64,000 nt of DNA from the NCBI GenBank assembly GCA_021442155.1, contig CM038221.1, positions 151,271,601 through 151,335,600 on the forward strand. Direction: 5' to 3'. The stretch comes from Cymbidium sinense. Its lineage: Eukaryota; Streptophyta; Magnoliopsida; Asparagales; Orchidaceae. The notes under the pieces are model-generated. The model was not told the origin of the DNA. It saw nothing but the letters and a program-made list of their open reading frames with translations, and did no database searches. Below, piece after piece: positions 38,801 to 49,000 of the stretch. Both the position numbers and the translations under genes were made by a program. Numbering within the stretch: the first letter of the stretch is position 1; every line of letters starts with the position of its first letter.

Positions 38801-40429
38801 ATAGCCCAATTAAAGAATTTGTCAATAGAGAAAAGGAGAGAAAAATAGTAAGCACAATGATCTCAACTTCAAAGAAAACATGTGAAAAATTTCCTTCGCA
38901 TGAAAATTGTTTTTCCTATTAAGACAAACTTGAATTCAATTGACAAAAATAAAGAGAAGTGATTGTATGAAGAGAGAAATAAAATTGAATATGTAAATTA
39001 CTCACTAATTTTTGTAAAGGATCAAGATGCGTAAGCAACAAGAATCATAGTTTCTAATAAAATAAAAGTAAAGGAGCATCCAAGAAGATAGGATTAGCAT
39101 GCACCAAATAGTTGGTAGTAATAGTGAAAGAATTTGGGATTTACTGAAGCCTCAAGTACATGCACTGTAAGAGATGGAAGGTAATGTGATTGAATTGAAG
39201 AAGGAATACAAACATGGTTGCTTGATAAAGATGATGTCACGTGATATAGATTTTGAGAAAAATAACATTTAGTTAAAAGAGACAAAAGCATTTAGTGAGT
39301 GAGATAGATAACATTACTATAATCCCTAAATAATGTGCCGACATACATCAAGAATTGGCTAAGCATAACTATGTTAGGGCTCAAAAAATGCATAATCACA
39401 CCATGTGGATGAGAGGTCATGAGCGGGTGGCACGAAATGGTACATGTGAGAGCGATGTAACTCAAGAACAATAGGTGCATCTTGCGCATGAGTGCAGGAT
39501 AAAGACAAGCTTGAGTGTGATTAGAAAATTTGATGTTTTGGTTATTACTATGAGATTTGTTTGGAAACAAAGTTTGAGTTAAGCAATCACTTTCTTCAAA
39601 AATCAAGTAAGAATTAATCTTAAATTAGATAGCCATCATATTAAAAAATTAATATAAATGACTCGAGCTTGATGAAATTTAGATTTCATGGGTAATACAA
39701 TTCATATCAAATTACACACAATATGCCCCTCAAACTAAACTCTAACATGTCATGGACATATCTAATGACTTTTAGAATACCAACTTACTCATGATCACTT
39801 ATGTTTGGTTGCGTTGAATCGGTTAAAAAAAGAAGAATTAAAGATAATTTTATAGTTTGTTGTTTTTACAAATTCGACTTTTTTTTTTTTTTTGACAAAA
39901 TTTAATGAAAGAATCAAGATTTTGACATTGGCGGGCGGCGGTGGTTGGTAAGTGAGCGCCACATCACTTTACATTGATATTTGAAATTAGCGAATTTCAA
40001 ATACACGAAATGATATCTAGATTTTTGGATCATTATATTACATTTTTTTTTACTTTACTGCAACCAAACGCTTTAAACGTTCACGATTCAAATAATAATC
40101 TGATTCAAATCCACGCTATCAAATAGCCCCTTAGTTAAACCATAATCATTTTGATACTCTAATTGTTAATTATATCTTTTACGAAGTTTATTTTGGCTTT
40201 GCCTTTTTCACCCTAATATCATTTTTCAAAAAAAATATATATTTTTTTTATCAAAAGAACATACTTAAAAAAAAAAAATCAAAATTTGTATTTATGCTTT
40301 CACTATGAATTCATGCTCATATAAACTGACTTATAACTAAATTAATTATTATTTTTATATCTCAGACAACACAGTTTAATCATAATATCAACATAAGTGT
40401 ATATCAAATAAAGTCTTAATCTTGATTGA

Positions 40430-40479
<50 letters not shown>

Positions 40480-42330
40480 CAAATAAACAAATCTCTGCTC
40501 GCATCTGTGGCATTTATGTTAGTACCTAATGCGACTCTGTCAGATGACAAAAAAATATCGTACAGTAAATATATAATATATCAAATATATAAAAAAAATA
40601 TATTATTTTGACCACGATTTAATCATGACTAAATAGAAAAAGTTATCGAGACAGGCACATTCATAATATAAATAAATAAAAGGTTAATTAGAAAATAATT
40701 AATACTGCTGGGCAAGACTTTGCATCCCGTCGTATGGAGCAGAACTTTCAGAACAGAGACGTGAATTTGAGCGCATACAAAATACATACTTATAATTTAT
40801 CCTTAAAACTCAACTTTCAAAAAAAAAAAAAAAAATTAACACTGCTAAAATATGTGACATGTAAAGTATTTTATTGGCATCTAATATGCACGCATTATAG
40901 CTTTATCTCTCATCTCAAAAGAAATAAATTAAAGATCGATTTGAGAAAAATAGGCTTCTTAGGCAGCTAACTCTCTTATGGATGCTTCACATTATTTCAA
41001 TGATTAGAAAAGCTTCAGAGTTGTTATTCATTATCATTGCCTGATCGGGAAGCTTATTTATCTGATTGTCATTTGATTTTTTATTTTCTTTAATGCATTA
41101 AAAATACAAATCACTTACAAATTGAATTCAAGTCTGATGTTGATCGTGATAGATTTGTTGAAGGTCAAAGTCAACTTTTATTTTGATTTTTTTTTGAGAA
41201 AAAAATTTATTAAAAGCCTTTTTAAAGAATACATAATCGTTGAACTTAAATAAAATTAAAAAAGAAAGATTTACATATTTAACACACAATTCTTATGCAA
41301 TTATATATATTTAATATCAAAAATTTGATATATATATATATATAAATGACCCAATTTTAAAAAATATATCTATGTGTGATATATGATTTTTTTTAAAAAA
41401 ATCAATAAAAAGAGAAAACCATAAGAATAAACATATATGACGTTCAAAATAAAATTATTTTTCCCTTAAAAAAGAATAAATACAAATAAACTTCTAGTGG
41501 GGTATTCAATCAAAATTGGTAACCGGAAGAGAAGAGAATATAACTATTTTATTATGAAGCGAATTAAAATAGTTTATTTTTCTCTAAAAATCTAAAAAAA
41601 TATTATAAATAAAATTGCATATCATCAATTCATATGCTTTGAGATCAAAGATTATACTTCATGTAGATTTGAAGACTCCTCATCTTGGACATTTGATCTA
41701 AATGCACAGTAGGGTCCTAAAATAGGGTCTTTAATTGGGTGACTGTTCGCTGATCTGATCACGATCATTTAAATTTCAATGATAATTAAGATGTATTTAA
41801 AGTAATTATAACTATATAAAAAATAATAATAGAATTATAACAGAAGAAATTATTATCTAAAAATTATAACAAAAATTATAATTTTTTTATTTTCAAAAAA
41901 ATCAAATCATAATTTTGCTGACAACCACCACATTCTATTAAGTTAAATTTAAAAAATATAATTTCTCATTATATGACATTGTAAAATACAGTTGTATTAT
42001 AATTTTTTAAATAATAATTATGATACAGAATAAAAATACATGATATTACACCACTGTCTCAAATACACTAAAATTGCAAGAGCAGAAACAAAGAACAATA
42101 ACTTCTTCAGCAGCTTAAATCCTCCCAGCCCAGCCACAGAAAGCACTATATAAAGCTTCAGACTGATGAAAGAGATAATCCCACTAGACAAATCATGCCC
42201 GGAGCTCATAACCTCCTATAAACCCATACCCCAGTCTTTTAAAATTCGCATGTCATATGCAGATTTATAATCTACAGTTATGCTGTAACTAAAAGAGCAT
42301 AAAAACAAAACTGTACTCACCTTTGTGACA
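35851..42330. other. Long AT-rich spacer, no gene supported
   Basis: About 6.5 kb without a recognisable protein or RNA gene. Open frames (up to 104 codons, such as 39606-39292 minus) show no domain or codon pattern. A stretch at 39800-40130 begins near TTTGGTTGCG and ends near GCAACCAAACG and may be a worn miniature inverted-repeat element; no target duplication was found. A CG-rich island GGCGGGCGGCGG is at about 39932. Confidence 0.45.
40432..40477. repeat. (TA)n microsatellite
   Basis: About 22 TA dinucleotides. Confidence 0.95.
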
Positions 42331-42494
42331 GAGAAGAACCTGTCTAGATAGATGCCGGAGGAAGCAATAAGGTAGCTGGCCTTCGCCTAAGCGGCTGGGG
42401 GAGGCAGGGCCACAGTACCAAGAATGCCTTCCTGAGATCGAAGGGAGAACGACGATGAAGTAGCTCTGAAAGGCCAGCACTGAAGAAGAAAAAG

Positions 42495-45080
42495 TTGCCC
42501 ACTTACGATCAAATGAGAATAGGAACTCTCACAGGTGCAGCTGGTGAGCACATGGAGGCTGATGTAGAGAGCCTCAGAAGCACAGAAAGGAAGAACCTGA
42601 TAGAGAAATTGGTTAGAGTTGCGGAAGATGACGATGAAAACGTTGCGCTGAAGCTAAAGAGCAGACTAGATAGGTAAATTCATGAAGAAAACTTTTTGAT
42701 AATTAAATTCAGTATCAAATGTTCAGAACTTTTCAACTTAGTTGCAGTGCTCGAATGGAGAACACAACAATCGAGGTTCGGTTTGAGAACTTGGAAATCA
42801 GTTCGGAAGTTTATGTGAGTAGAGCAGATCCTACAGTTGCCAACTTCTTTGTGAACAAGATGGAGGTAACCTCGAGCTCGAAGGAAGTGAAACAATAGCA
42901 TCTTATTTGTTAAGTTCATGGATGCTTATGAAATAAATATTTCAGTGCAAGTTGGGTTCTCTTTGCAATGTTCTGCAGGGGCTCCTTAATTTCTGCCATA
43001 TTCTTCCTAGCAGAAAGAGACCTATAACAATTCTTCACAATATGAGCGGAATTATAAGGCCAAACAGGTAAGGCCTAAGAAAAGATGAACATAAACAGAT
43101 TATAAATATGGAGAAAGTGGGCACTGCTTTTTTTTAATCTTGTGTCTAAAAGGCCCCAATATAAATCGACTATAAATATGTTCGGATTTATTATTATGTC
43201 TGTGATTGCGTAGTGTTAGGGGGTGTTTGGCAACGGATTTACTAGGGATTTAGCCATCTAAATCCCGTAAATCCTACCAAACACCTTCTAAGGATTTAGT
43301 AAATCCGCTTGTGTAAATCCGAACTGAAATCTGCGTAAATCCCGATTTATTAAATCCGCCGATTCGCGGATTTAACGGATGAGATCGGAACCTCTTGTAT
43401 TTGAATGGGTTGTCCTCGTTCGCTCCCTTCTCTCGCTCTCCGCTCTCTCCAAAACCAATTCTCTCGTTCTCCGTTTCCTTCAACCAAAGAACCAAGGCCC
43501 TTCCTCTCGGTTCTCATTTGTCCCCCCATTCAACCAAAGAACCAAGGAAGCGAAGAAGGTTTTAACTTAGATGTCTATAATCAAGTATGAATCATTTTAC
43601 TTCTCATTGGAAACAATGGTGGAAGCCGCTTGCCTTCTTCCTCTTCGCCCTCTCCAACGCCGGACGTGCTCTTCTGCATTGGAGGAAACAATTGTAGTTA
43701 ACCCAGAAAATAGGGATATATGGTAGAGAAAGATGAATTGAAAACAAAGATGATTTCCAAATGTGTTATATCATAAGCGGAAAAAATTAGGATATTAAAA
43801 AATTTTAATCAAACTGAATTTAATATCTAAATTTTATTTGATTAATCATAAATTATATTAATATTAAAATAAATTTATATTTATAGAAGCATCAATGAAT
43901 AACTTTTACTACACTATTCTAATATAAATTCTTTTTTCTTAAATAAATCAGCAATTTGATTTTATATATTTCATAATATTGAAAATTACTAAATTAGATA
44001 AATGTACATATTGTTGAATCTCAATTTATTTGTGGATGAAAGAAGAATCTTCGGAGATATTTGAAAAATAAAGTTTGGCAGAAAGATTGATAGCAAGAAT
44101 ATTAGAAAATAGGAAATGTTGAGGAGAAAATGTAATTTGTATTGCTCATAAGGTCTAAAATACGAGTACATAATATTGTTTTTCACTTTACCTTGTTAAG
44201 GTTACGAAGTTCCATCTTTTCCAATCATTTCTATTTTAAGAATTTAACCCAAAATCTAAATAAGTTTTGATTATTATCTTTATCTTGCGTTATCTAAAAT
44301 AAGGGACCAGCTAAGAAGACGCTATATGCATCCAGATTAGATATAAATAATGTAATATTTATTTATATTTTGTAATGATCATGATATCTTTATTAAATAA
44401 TAAATTTTAATTTTAATATTATATTCTTTTTTTATTTATATTCTTATTCTTTAAAAAAATATTATTTAATTATAACAGATTTAAATCCTCAAATAACTTA
44501 CCAAACATCTTTTAGGATTTAGCAGGATTTAATAAATCTACAAACACTTTTCGTGATTTAATAGTGATTTACTAAATCCAGCATATCTGGATTTAGTAAA
44601 TCCTACTTGAAATAAATCCAATCCTTTGCCAAACACCCCCTTAATGTGAGTGTGTCCAATGCTTAAAAGAAAGAAGCAGAAAAATAGTCTAACTTCATAT
44701 ATTTTAGAGAAACTGCACTACTCCAAGGCCTCAATTTGGTTGTGCTTCAAACAATAATGAAGCTTGTTAGTTCAACCATAGGCTGATTATAATTAGAAAT
44801 CAACATTAGTTTAAACTCTACAAACCCTCTTAAAATTCTCTCAAGTATAGGATTTTAATTTCATACAAAATAAATGAAAATAGAACATTTAGGTGATAAT
44901 TTAAAAAATGGAGAGAAGTGTTAGTTTTGTAAGTATTAAAATTTCGTGTGTACGTGTGAGTGTATGTGAAAGATTGCCCATTTATTTTTCTCCAGAATGA
45001 CCTTGCTTTTAGGTACCCCTGGCTCTGGGAAAACGACTTTACAACTGGCTCTAGCAGGAAAGCTTGACAAGAGTTTGAAG
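42495..45080 (+). pseudogene. 5' fragment of a PDR-type ABCG transporter (exons 1-4)
   Basis: Exons read: 42495-42673 (LPTYDQMRIGTLTG ... KLKSRLD), 42748-42865 (ENTTIEVRFENLEI ... ANFFVNKME), 42979-43067 (GLLNFCHILPSRKRPITIL ... IIRPN) and 44996-45080 ([20 protein letters not shown] ... KSLK). All junctions keep GT-AG and phase. This is the cytosolic N-terminus of a full-size plant PDR/ABCG pump, up to the first Walker A (GTPGSGKTT, intact). Such pumps export terpenoids, hormones or drugs across the plasma membrane. Upstream at 42445-42494 the expected DDEVALKWAAL can be seen but is out of frame by one base, and MPEEAIR ends in a stop. Nothing after exon 4 is present: about 600 bp of intron-like sequence leads into repeat X at 45671. 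About 110-115 codons of a family usually about 1400 long remain. Confidence 0.85.
43219..44640. mobile_element. PIF/Harbinger-type transposon in PDR intron 3
   Basis: Terminal inverted repeats GGGGGTGTTTGGCAA (43219) and TTGCCAAACACCCCC (ends 44640) match perfectly over 15 bp. The 3-bp target duplication TTA lies at 43216-43218 and 44641-44643. Subterminal GGATTTAGTAAATCC-type words repeat in both orientations near each end. TTA duplication and GGG...GTTTGG ends are the signature of PIF/Harbinger and Tourist elements. At 1.4 kb it has no visible transposase, so it is non-autonomous. It splits an intron of about 500 bp without touching the splice sites. Confidence 0.88.
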
Positions 45081-45670
45081 GTAAGCCATATTTTCATTGT
45101 AATTATAATCAAAGGTCTCATCCTCGCTATTTGAATCGATCTTTATGAATACTTTATTCACCTTATCTTTTTTGGACACTTGCATATGATGTTAGCTCCA
45201 GCTTAAGAAATATCATTTTACACGAGTAATAAAAATGACATCTTTATTCTCGCATTATCTATTCCTTAATAATTCAATCTTTCGTTTAAGCTGTCCAATT
45301 CTATAAGTTGTGCTTTTAAGTGCTAGAACTTGAATGAAAGGAAATGAAGAAGTTCAAATCAATAACTGAAATTTTTTAATAAACTGACTGATCATTTTTA
45401 ATTCCATTTTATTTTTCTTCACTTTCCATCAATCCAAATAAAGCCTAAAGGTTTGTTTGAGACAACTACTGTTATTGGAAATGAGCTATAAAATTATTAT
45501 GAGAGATTTTTTTTTTTTTTTGAAACTTGTGTGTATTTTAAACTGTTCCTATTAAGAAAGTCAGACATCATTTTTTTAGAACTATCACATTCTAACATAT
45601 TTAGTTATAAAATGTTACTTCTCATCATAATTTTTTTTGAAAAGAAAATAGAAAATTGTAGTAAAAAAAA
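45081..45670. other. Intron-like remnant after PDR exon 4
   Basis: T-rich sequence with no further PDR exon; it ends where repeat X begins with AGTGATGCTGATC. Confidence 0.5.
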
Positions 45671-45985
45671 AGTGATGCTGATCTCCACATACACCCCGTA
45701 AAATGAATTGAGCACAGATGATGAATTCGATGGGCTACGCACACGACGCTACGCAGATCGAAAATGAAATACCTCAATTATTAGCGAAACTGATCAAAAC
45801 AAACTCCGATTGCAAAAGGGACTCACCAATGCGTTTAGAACATCAAAATTGATTAAATTATATATTTTTTACACTATCCAATGGTCGATCGATGGAGAAG
45901 ACAAGCCGTCGACATGCCTGCCCATATATCGAAGTCGGGAGGCCTTAACAACATCCGAACGGCCTTCGTTTACAAAACTACATCT
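45671..45985 (-). repeat. Left inverted arm of repeat X copy 1
   Basis: Reverse complement of a 320-bp unit. Its minus-strand words GATCGACCATTGGATAGTGT and ATCAATTTTGATGTTCTAAA correspond to GATCGTCGGATTGTGC and ATCAATTTCGACGTTCTGAA at 48780-48840. Confidence 0.7.
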
Positions 45986-46259
45986 TATGTGGAGCATATG
46001 CCGCCAGGAGGATACGGCCACATCCTTACAAGATTAGATTGATTGAGAGTGAACATAGTGAACACTGATTTGACTTGGCCTTTGGTGAAGTTTTCTTAAT
46101 TTGTTCACCCAACAATTGCGAAGGTGGATGTATTAAATTTTGTTTTAAGTTTTAAATATTAGATTTCATTTAGAGCTTAGTGATTTGCTTGATTTTATAT
46201 TTATATTAATAATTAATTTATATTAATTTGATTTAAACTTACAAGTGCATTTTGATGGT

Positions 46260-46830
46260 AAGTATCCCCTCCGGTTGAAATTCTCATTCAACACAGCCAT
46301 CATCGAGGTATGATCATTTATTTTATTATTTCAGATCTTATTGATTCTATTAATTTAATAATAAAGGATCAGATCTAGATTTATTGAGAATTTTGAATTT
46401 GAAATTTCTTACATATTTTTGATAGTTCTGACCCCCCTGGTTGATATCTCAATCAACTCAGTCATCATTGAGGAATGAATGATTTGAATATTCACTATGC
46501 AATTTGATACTTTCATTTTTAATATGGAACCCCTCCAATTGAAATCTACAATTAGCGCAATCATCACTTGGGTAGAATGATTTAAGCATTTGTACTATAA
46601 TTTGATAATTTTATTTTGAGATTTAATCTCTCCAATTGAAAGTTACAATCAGCGCAACCATCACTACATGACCATGTCGACTCTGCTCATTCAAAGAATT
46701 AGGTCAATGACTTGTATTCATGAATTAGATTTGAGGTGATTTAACATAAATACTTTGAAAATTTAGATAATAATAACCCCCTCTGGTCAGAATTTACAAT
46801 CAACACAGCCATCACTGGGAAATTAAGAGA
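46260..46830. repeat. Minisatellite CCCCTCCGGTTGAAAT, 5 spaced units
   Basis: Core units of about 50 bp at about 46268, 46435, 46528, 46634 and 46782 share CCCCTCC-GTTGAAAT, TCAACACAGCCATCA and an AATGATTT tail. One unit occurs at 53556 in copy 2, and inverted units at about 51900-51950 and 52147-52200 in copy 3. Confidence 0.8.
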
Positions 46831-47149
46831 TAGTCGTTATACTGTTATATGATAGAATTAACTTCTCAGATATTTTCTCAAATGGAGAAAGCTATAACAA
46901 CATCGTTAGGTTTTGTTAATCTGGACCCAGTCCACAGACCAACCGGAAATCAACCCGCATAACATCCTTAGACATTAAGTTCATACGTTCAATATTGTGT
47001 CAAGGCTCATGTAGGTTATTTAATTCAATATCGATTTAAGCTTAAGGGATTTGAGTAGTATTTATTGATTGAGCTTCACTGCAAGTTTATAATTTTAGAT
47101 AAAATTTTGACAAGATTTTACAGCTCTCTCTAGTATATAGGCTATAACT

Positions 47150-47710
47150 GGTTGCCTACCCACCATGCCAAGAAAGACATGTATGTGTAAATACCATCGA
47201 ATGCGATCACATCATGCCAAGAAAGACATAGTGAAGACTGCGAATACGATTTCTTCACCACGCCAAGAAAGACGTGTACAGGTACTTATACACCTGCAAT
47301 GTCAATTTAAACATCAATTTTATAATTGCGGTTGACTTTATGTTAAATTGTTTATGCCCCCTGTTGGTGTGAAAGTTCGACAGCATCCCGACGTCGTCCC
47401 CCTATAGGGGGTTGCGTCGGATATGCTAGGTCTACCCACCATGCCAAGAAAGGTATGTATGGGTGGTGCAAACACCACGATCGAATGCGTCATCCTACCA
47501 TGCCAAGAAAGGCATGTATGAGGCTCTGAAGTACTTGCGTGAAACACAAATTTTCCCCCCGCACCAAGAAAGGCGTGTACGGGTACTTAATTTGGCGACC
47601 GAAAGTCTTCTTCCCCACCATGCCAAGAAAGGTGTGTATGGGGTTTACCAGCTGTGACGCGAACGTCGCTTAATAGTTTTCCACCGTGCTACAAAGAGCG
47701 CGTACGGGTT
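47150..47710. repeat. Array of eight imperfect hairpins (CATGCC-AAGAAA-GGCATG)
   Basis: Hairpins start at about 47164, 47213, 47259, 47440, 47499, 47560, 47619 and 47684, the last five about 60 bp apart. Each has a 6-bp arm, a loop AAGAAA (ACAAAG in the last), and a C / TA internal gap, then an outer stem in most. The arms change together between units: CATGCC with GGCATG, CACGCC with GACGTG, CGTGCT with AGCGCG; outer ACCCA with TGGGT, CCCCA with TGGGG, TCAC with GTGA, CCCG with CGGG. Copy 2 has three at about 54006, 54064 and 54121. Confidence 0.8.
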
Positions 47711-48339
47711 CCACTTGTCATGTTAAACGTGTCATATACTGGGTTTCAGGGACATCCACGATCGAACATTTTATACCTGTAGGGAGAGAGTCGAACGAAT
47801 AAGATGTGTGGCTCACCGGAGGAGGACAGACGGCTGCGCACGGACGCTCGAGGGACACGCAGGTGGGGCGGAGTGGTGCAAGGGGCGCGGCGCGCGATAA
47901 CGCATGGCGCAGGGAATGTTGGTTTTGCTGGAGAGGGACAAATGAAGCTCGGTCACTGCGCTTGCACGGACGGCTGGAGGGGAGCTGTTGCACACACGAG
48001 AGGGACGAATGGGACGTTGTTGGTCGTGAGGGAGCACGGGACGAGGGATAGGGCCTGCTGCGGGAGTTTTTTTTGGGCTGTGAGTAGTTAAGGTTACAGA
48101 ATAAGAGAGATATTTATAAGATTTCCTTAATTTAATTATTTAATTAACTCTAATTCAAATTTTGGCGACGACATTATTACATGGGCAATATATTTATCAA
48201 TCTTAGGTTATTCTGATGTTCCGGACGAACGGTCAGTTCGCGATTGGGCCGTTTGTTTAAGTCAATATCGACCGGTCAATTTCGCCAAAATGCGCGTCAT
48301 TTCGACGCCGATAGTGTCGCTCGCCGAATTGGTATAAAA

Positions 48340-48990
48340 AAAGTCTCATTTGATGGCCGACGTTCACGCTAATGACGCAATCAATTTCATGAGATTGGGC
48401 ATCATCGCATCCCGACTCGATATCGTAGGCACTTCAACGGCCCTCCTTGATCGGCCGACCGTCGAATTGTGCAATATGTATATTCAAATCAATTTCAACG
48501 TTCTGAACGTGATGGCGAAATCCGTTCGTCGATCGGAGATCATTTCGACTAATTTGGCGATGCTTAGTGCATTTCAGCTCCGATTTGCATGCGGTTGTAT
48601 CTGATCACTCGATATTCGCGCAAACTCGTCTGAATTGATCGCAGACAATCTCATTTGATAGATTTCGATGTTTCGACGCTAACGGCGTGATCAATTTCAT
48701 GAATGGAGGTCGTTTGGGCATCGTCATAGCCTTCCAACTCTAATATGAGTGTTGGCGCTTCGACGACCCTCCTTGATCGGTCGATCGTCGGATTGTGCAA
48801 ACTATATATTCTGATCAATTTCGACGTTCTGAACGTGATGATGAAGTCCGTTTGTCGATCATATGTCATTTCAACTACTTTCAGTGACGTTGAGTGTATT
48901 TCAGTTTCGATTTGCACACTGTTACATCTGAAGCCCATTGAATTTGTCTTATGAGCTCGACTCAACTGATCCAGCATGCAAGGAGGTCAA
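48340..48990. repeat. 320-bp tandem repeat, two units (copy 1)
   Basis: Both units contain AATTTCATGA, GGGCATC, GACC(or GGCC)CTCCTTGATCGG, CAATTTCGACGTTCTGAAC and CAGCTCCGATTTGCA-like words. The boundary is near 48655. The 108-codon minus-strand open frame at 48977-48651 lies wholly inside one unit and recurs in degraded form at 54939-54649. Confidence 0.85.
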
Positions 48991-49000
48991 CAGCATGCCC

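Larger units (their letters stand above)
45671..49000. mobile_element. Repeat X copy 1: composite element with inverted ends
   Basis: Order: an inverted piece of a 320-bp unit (45671-45985), a minisatellite (46260-46830), a spacer, a hairpin array (47150-47710), a GC-rich block (47790-48090), an AT-rich block, and two direct 320-bp units (48340-48990). The left piece, reversed, aligns to the right end: AGCCCATCGAATTC versus AGCCCATTGAATTT, and GGAGATCAGCATCA versus GGAGGTCAACAGCATGC. Thus the ends are inverted repeats of about 300 bp. A related copy is at 53265-55250. No transposase is seen and no target duplication found. It may be a non-autonomous TIR element (Mutator-like or foldback) or a long LTR of the Tat element on the right, whose polymerase points at copy 2. 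Confidence 0.55.

Noticed and set aside
39800..40130. Possible miniature inverted-repeat element
   Set aside because: TTTGGTTGCG and GCAACCAAACG are inverted, but they do not sit at matched outer ends and no target duplication is visible.
47150..47710. CRISPR-like reading of the evenly spaced hairpins
   Set aside because: The 'spacers' are related to each other, the repeats vary, and this is a plant nuclear genome with no cas genes.
47804..48091. Overlapping plus- and minus-strand frames in the GC-rich block of X
   Set aside because: High GC content explains them; copy 2 does not keep any of these frames.
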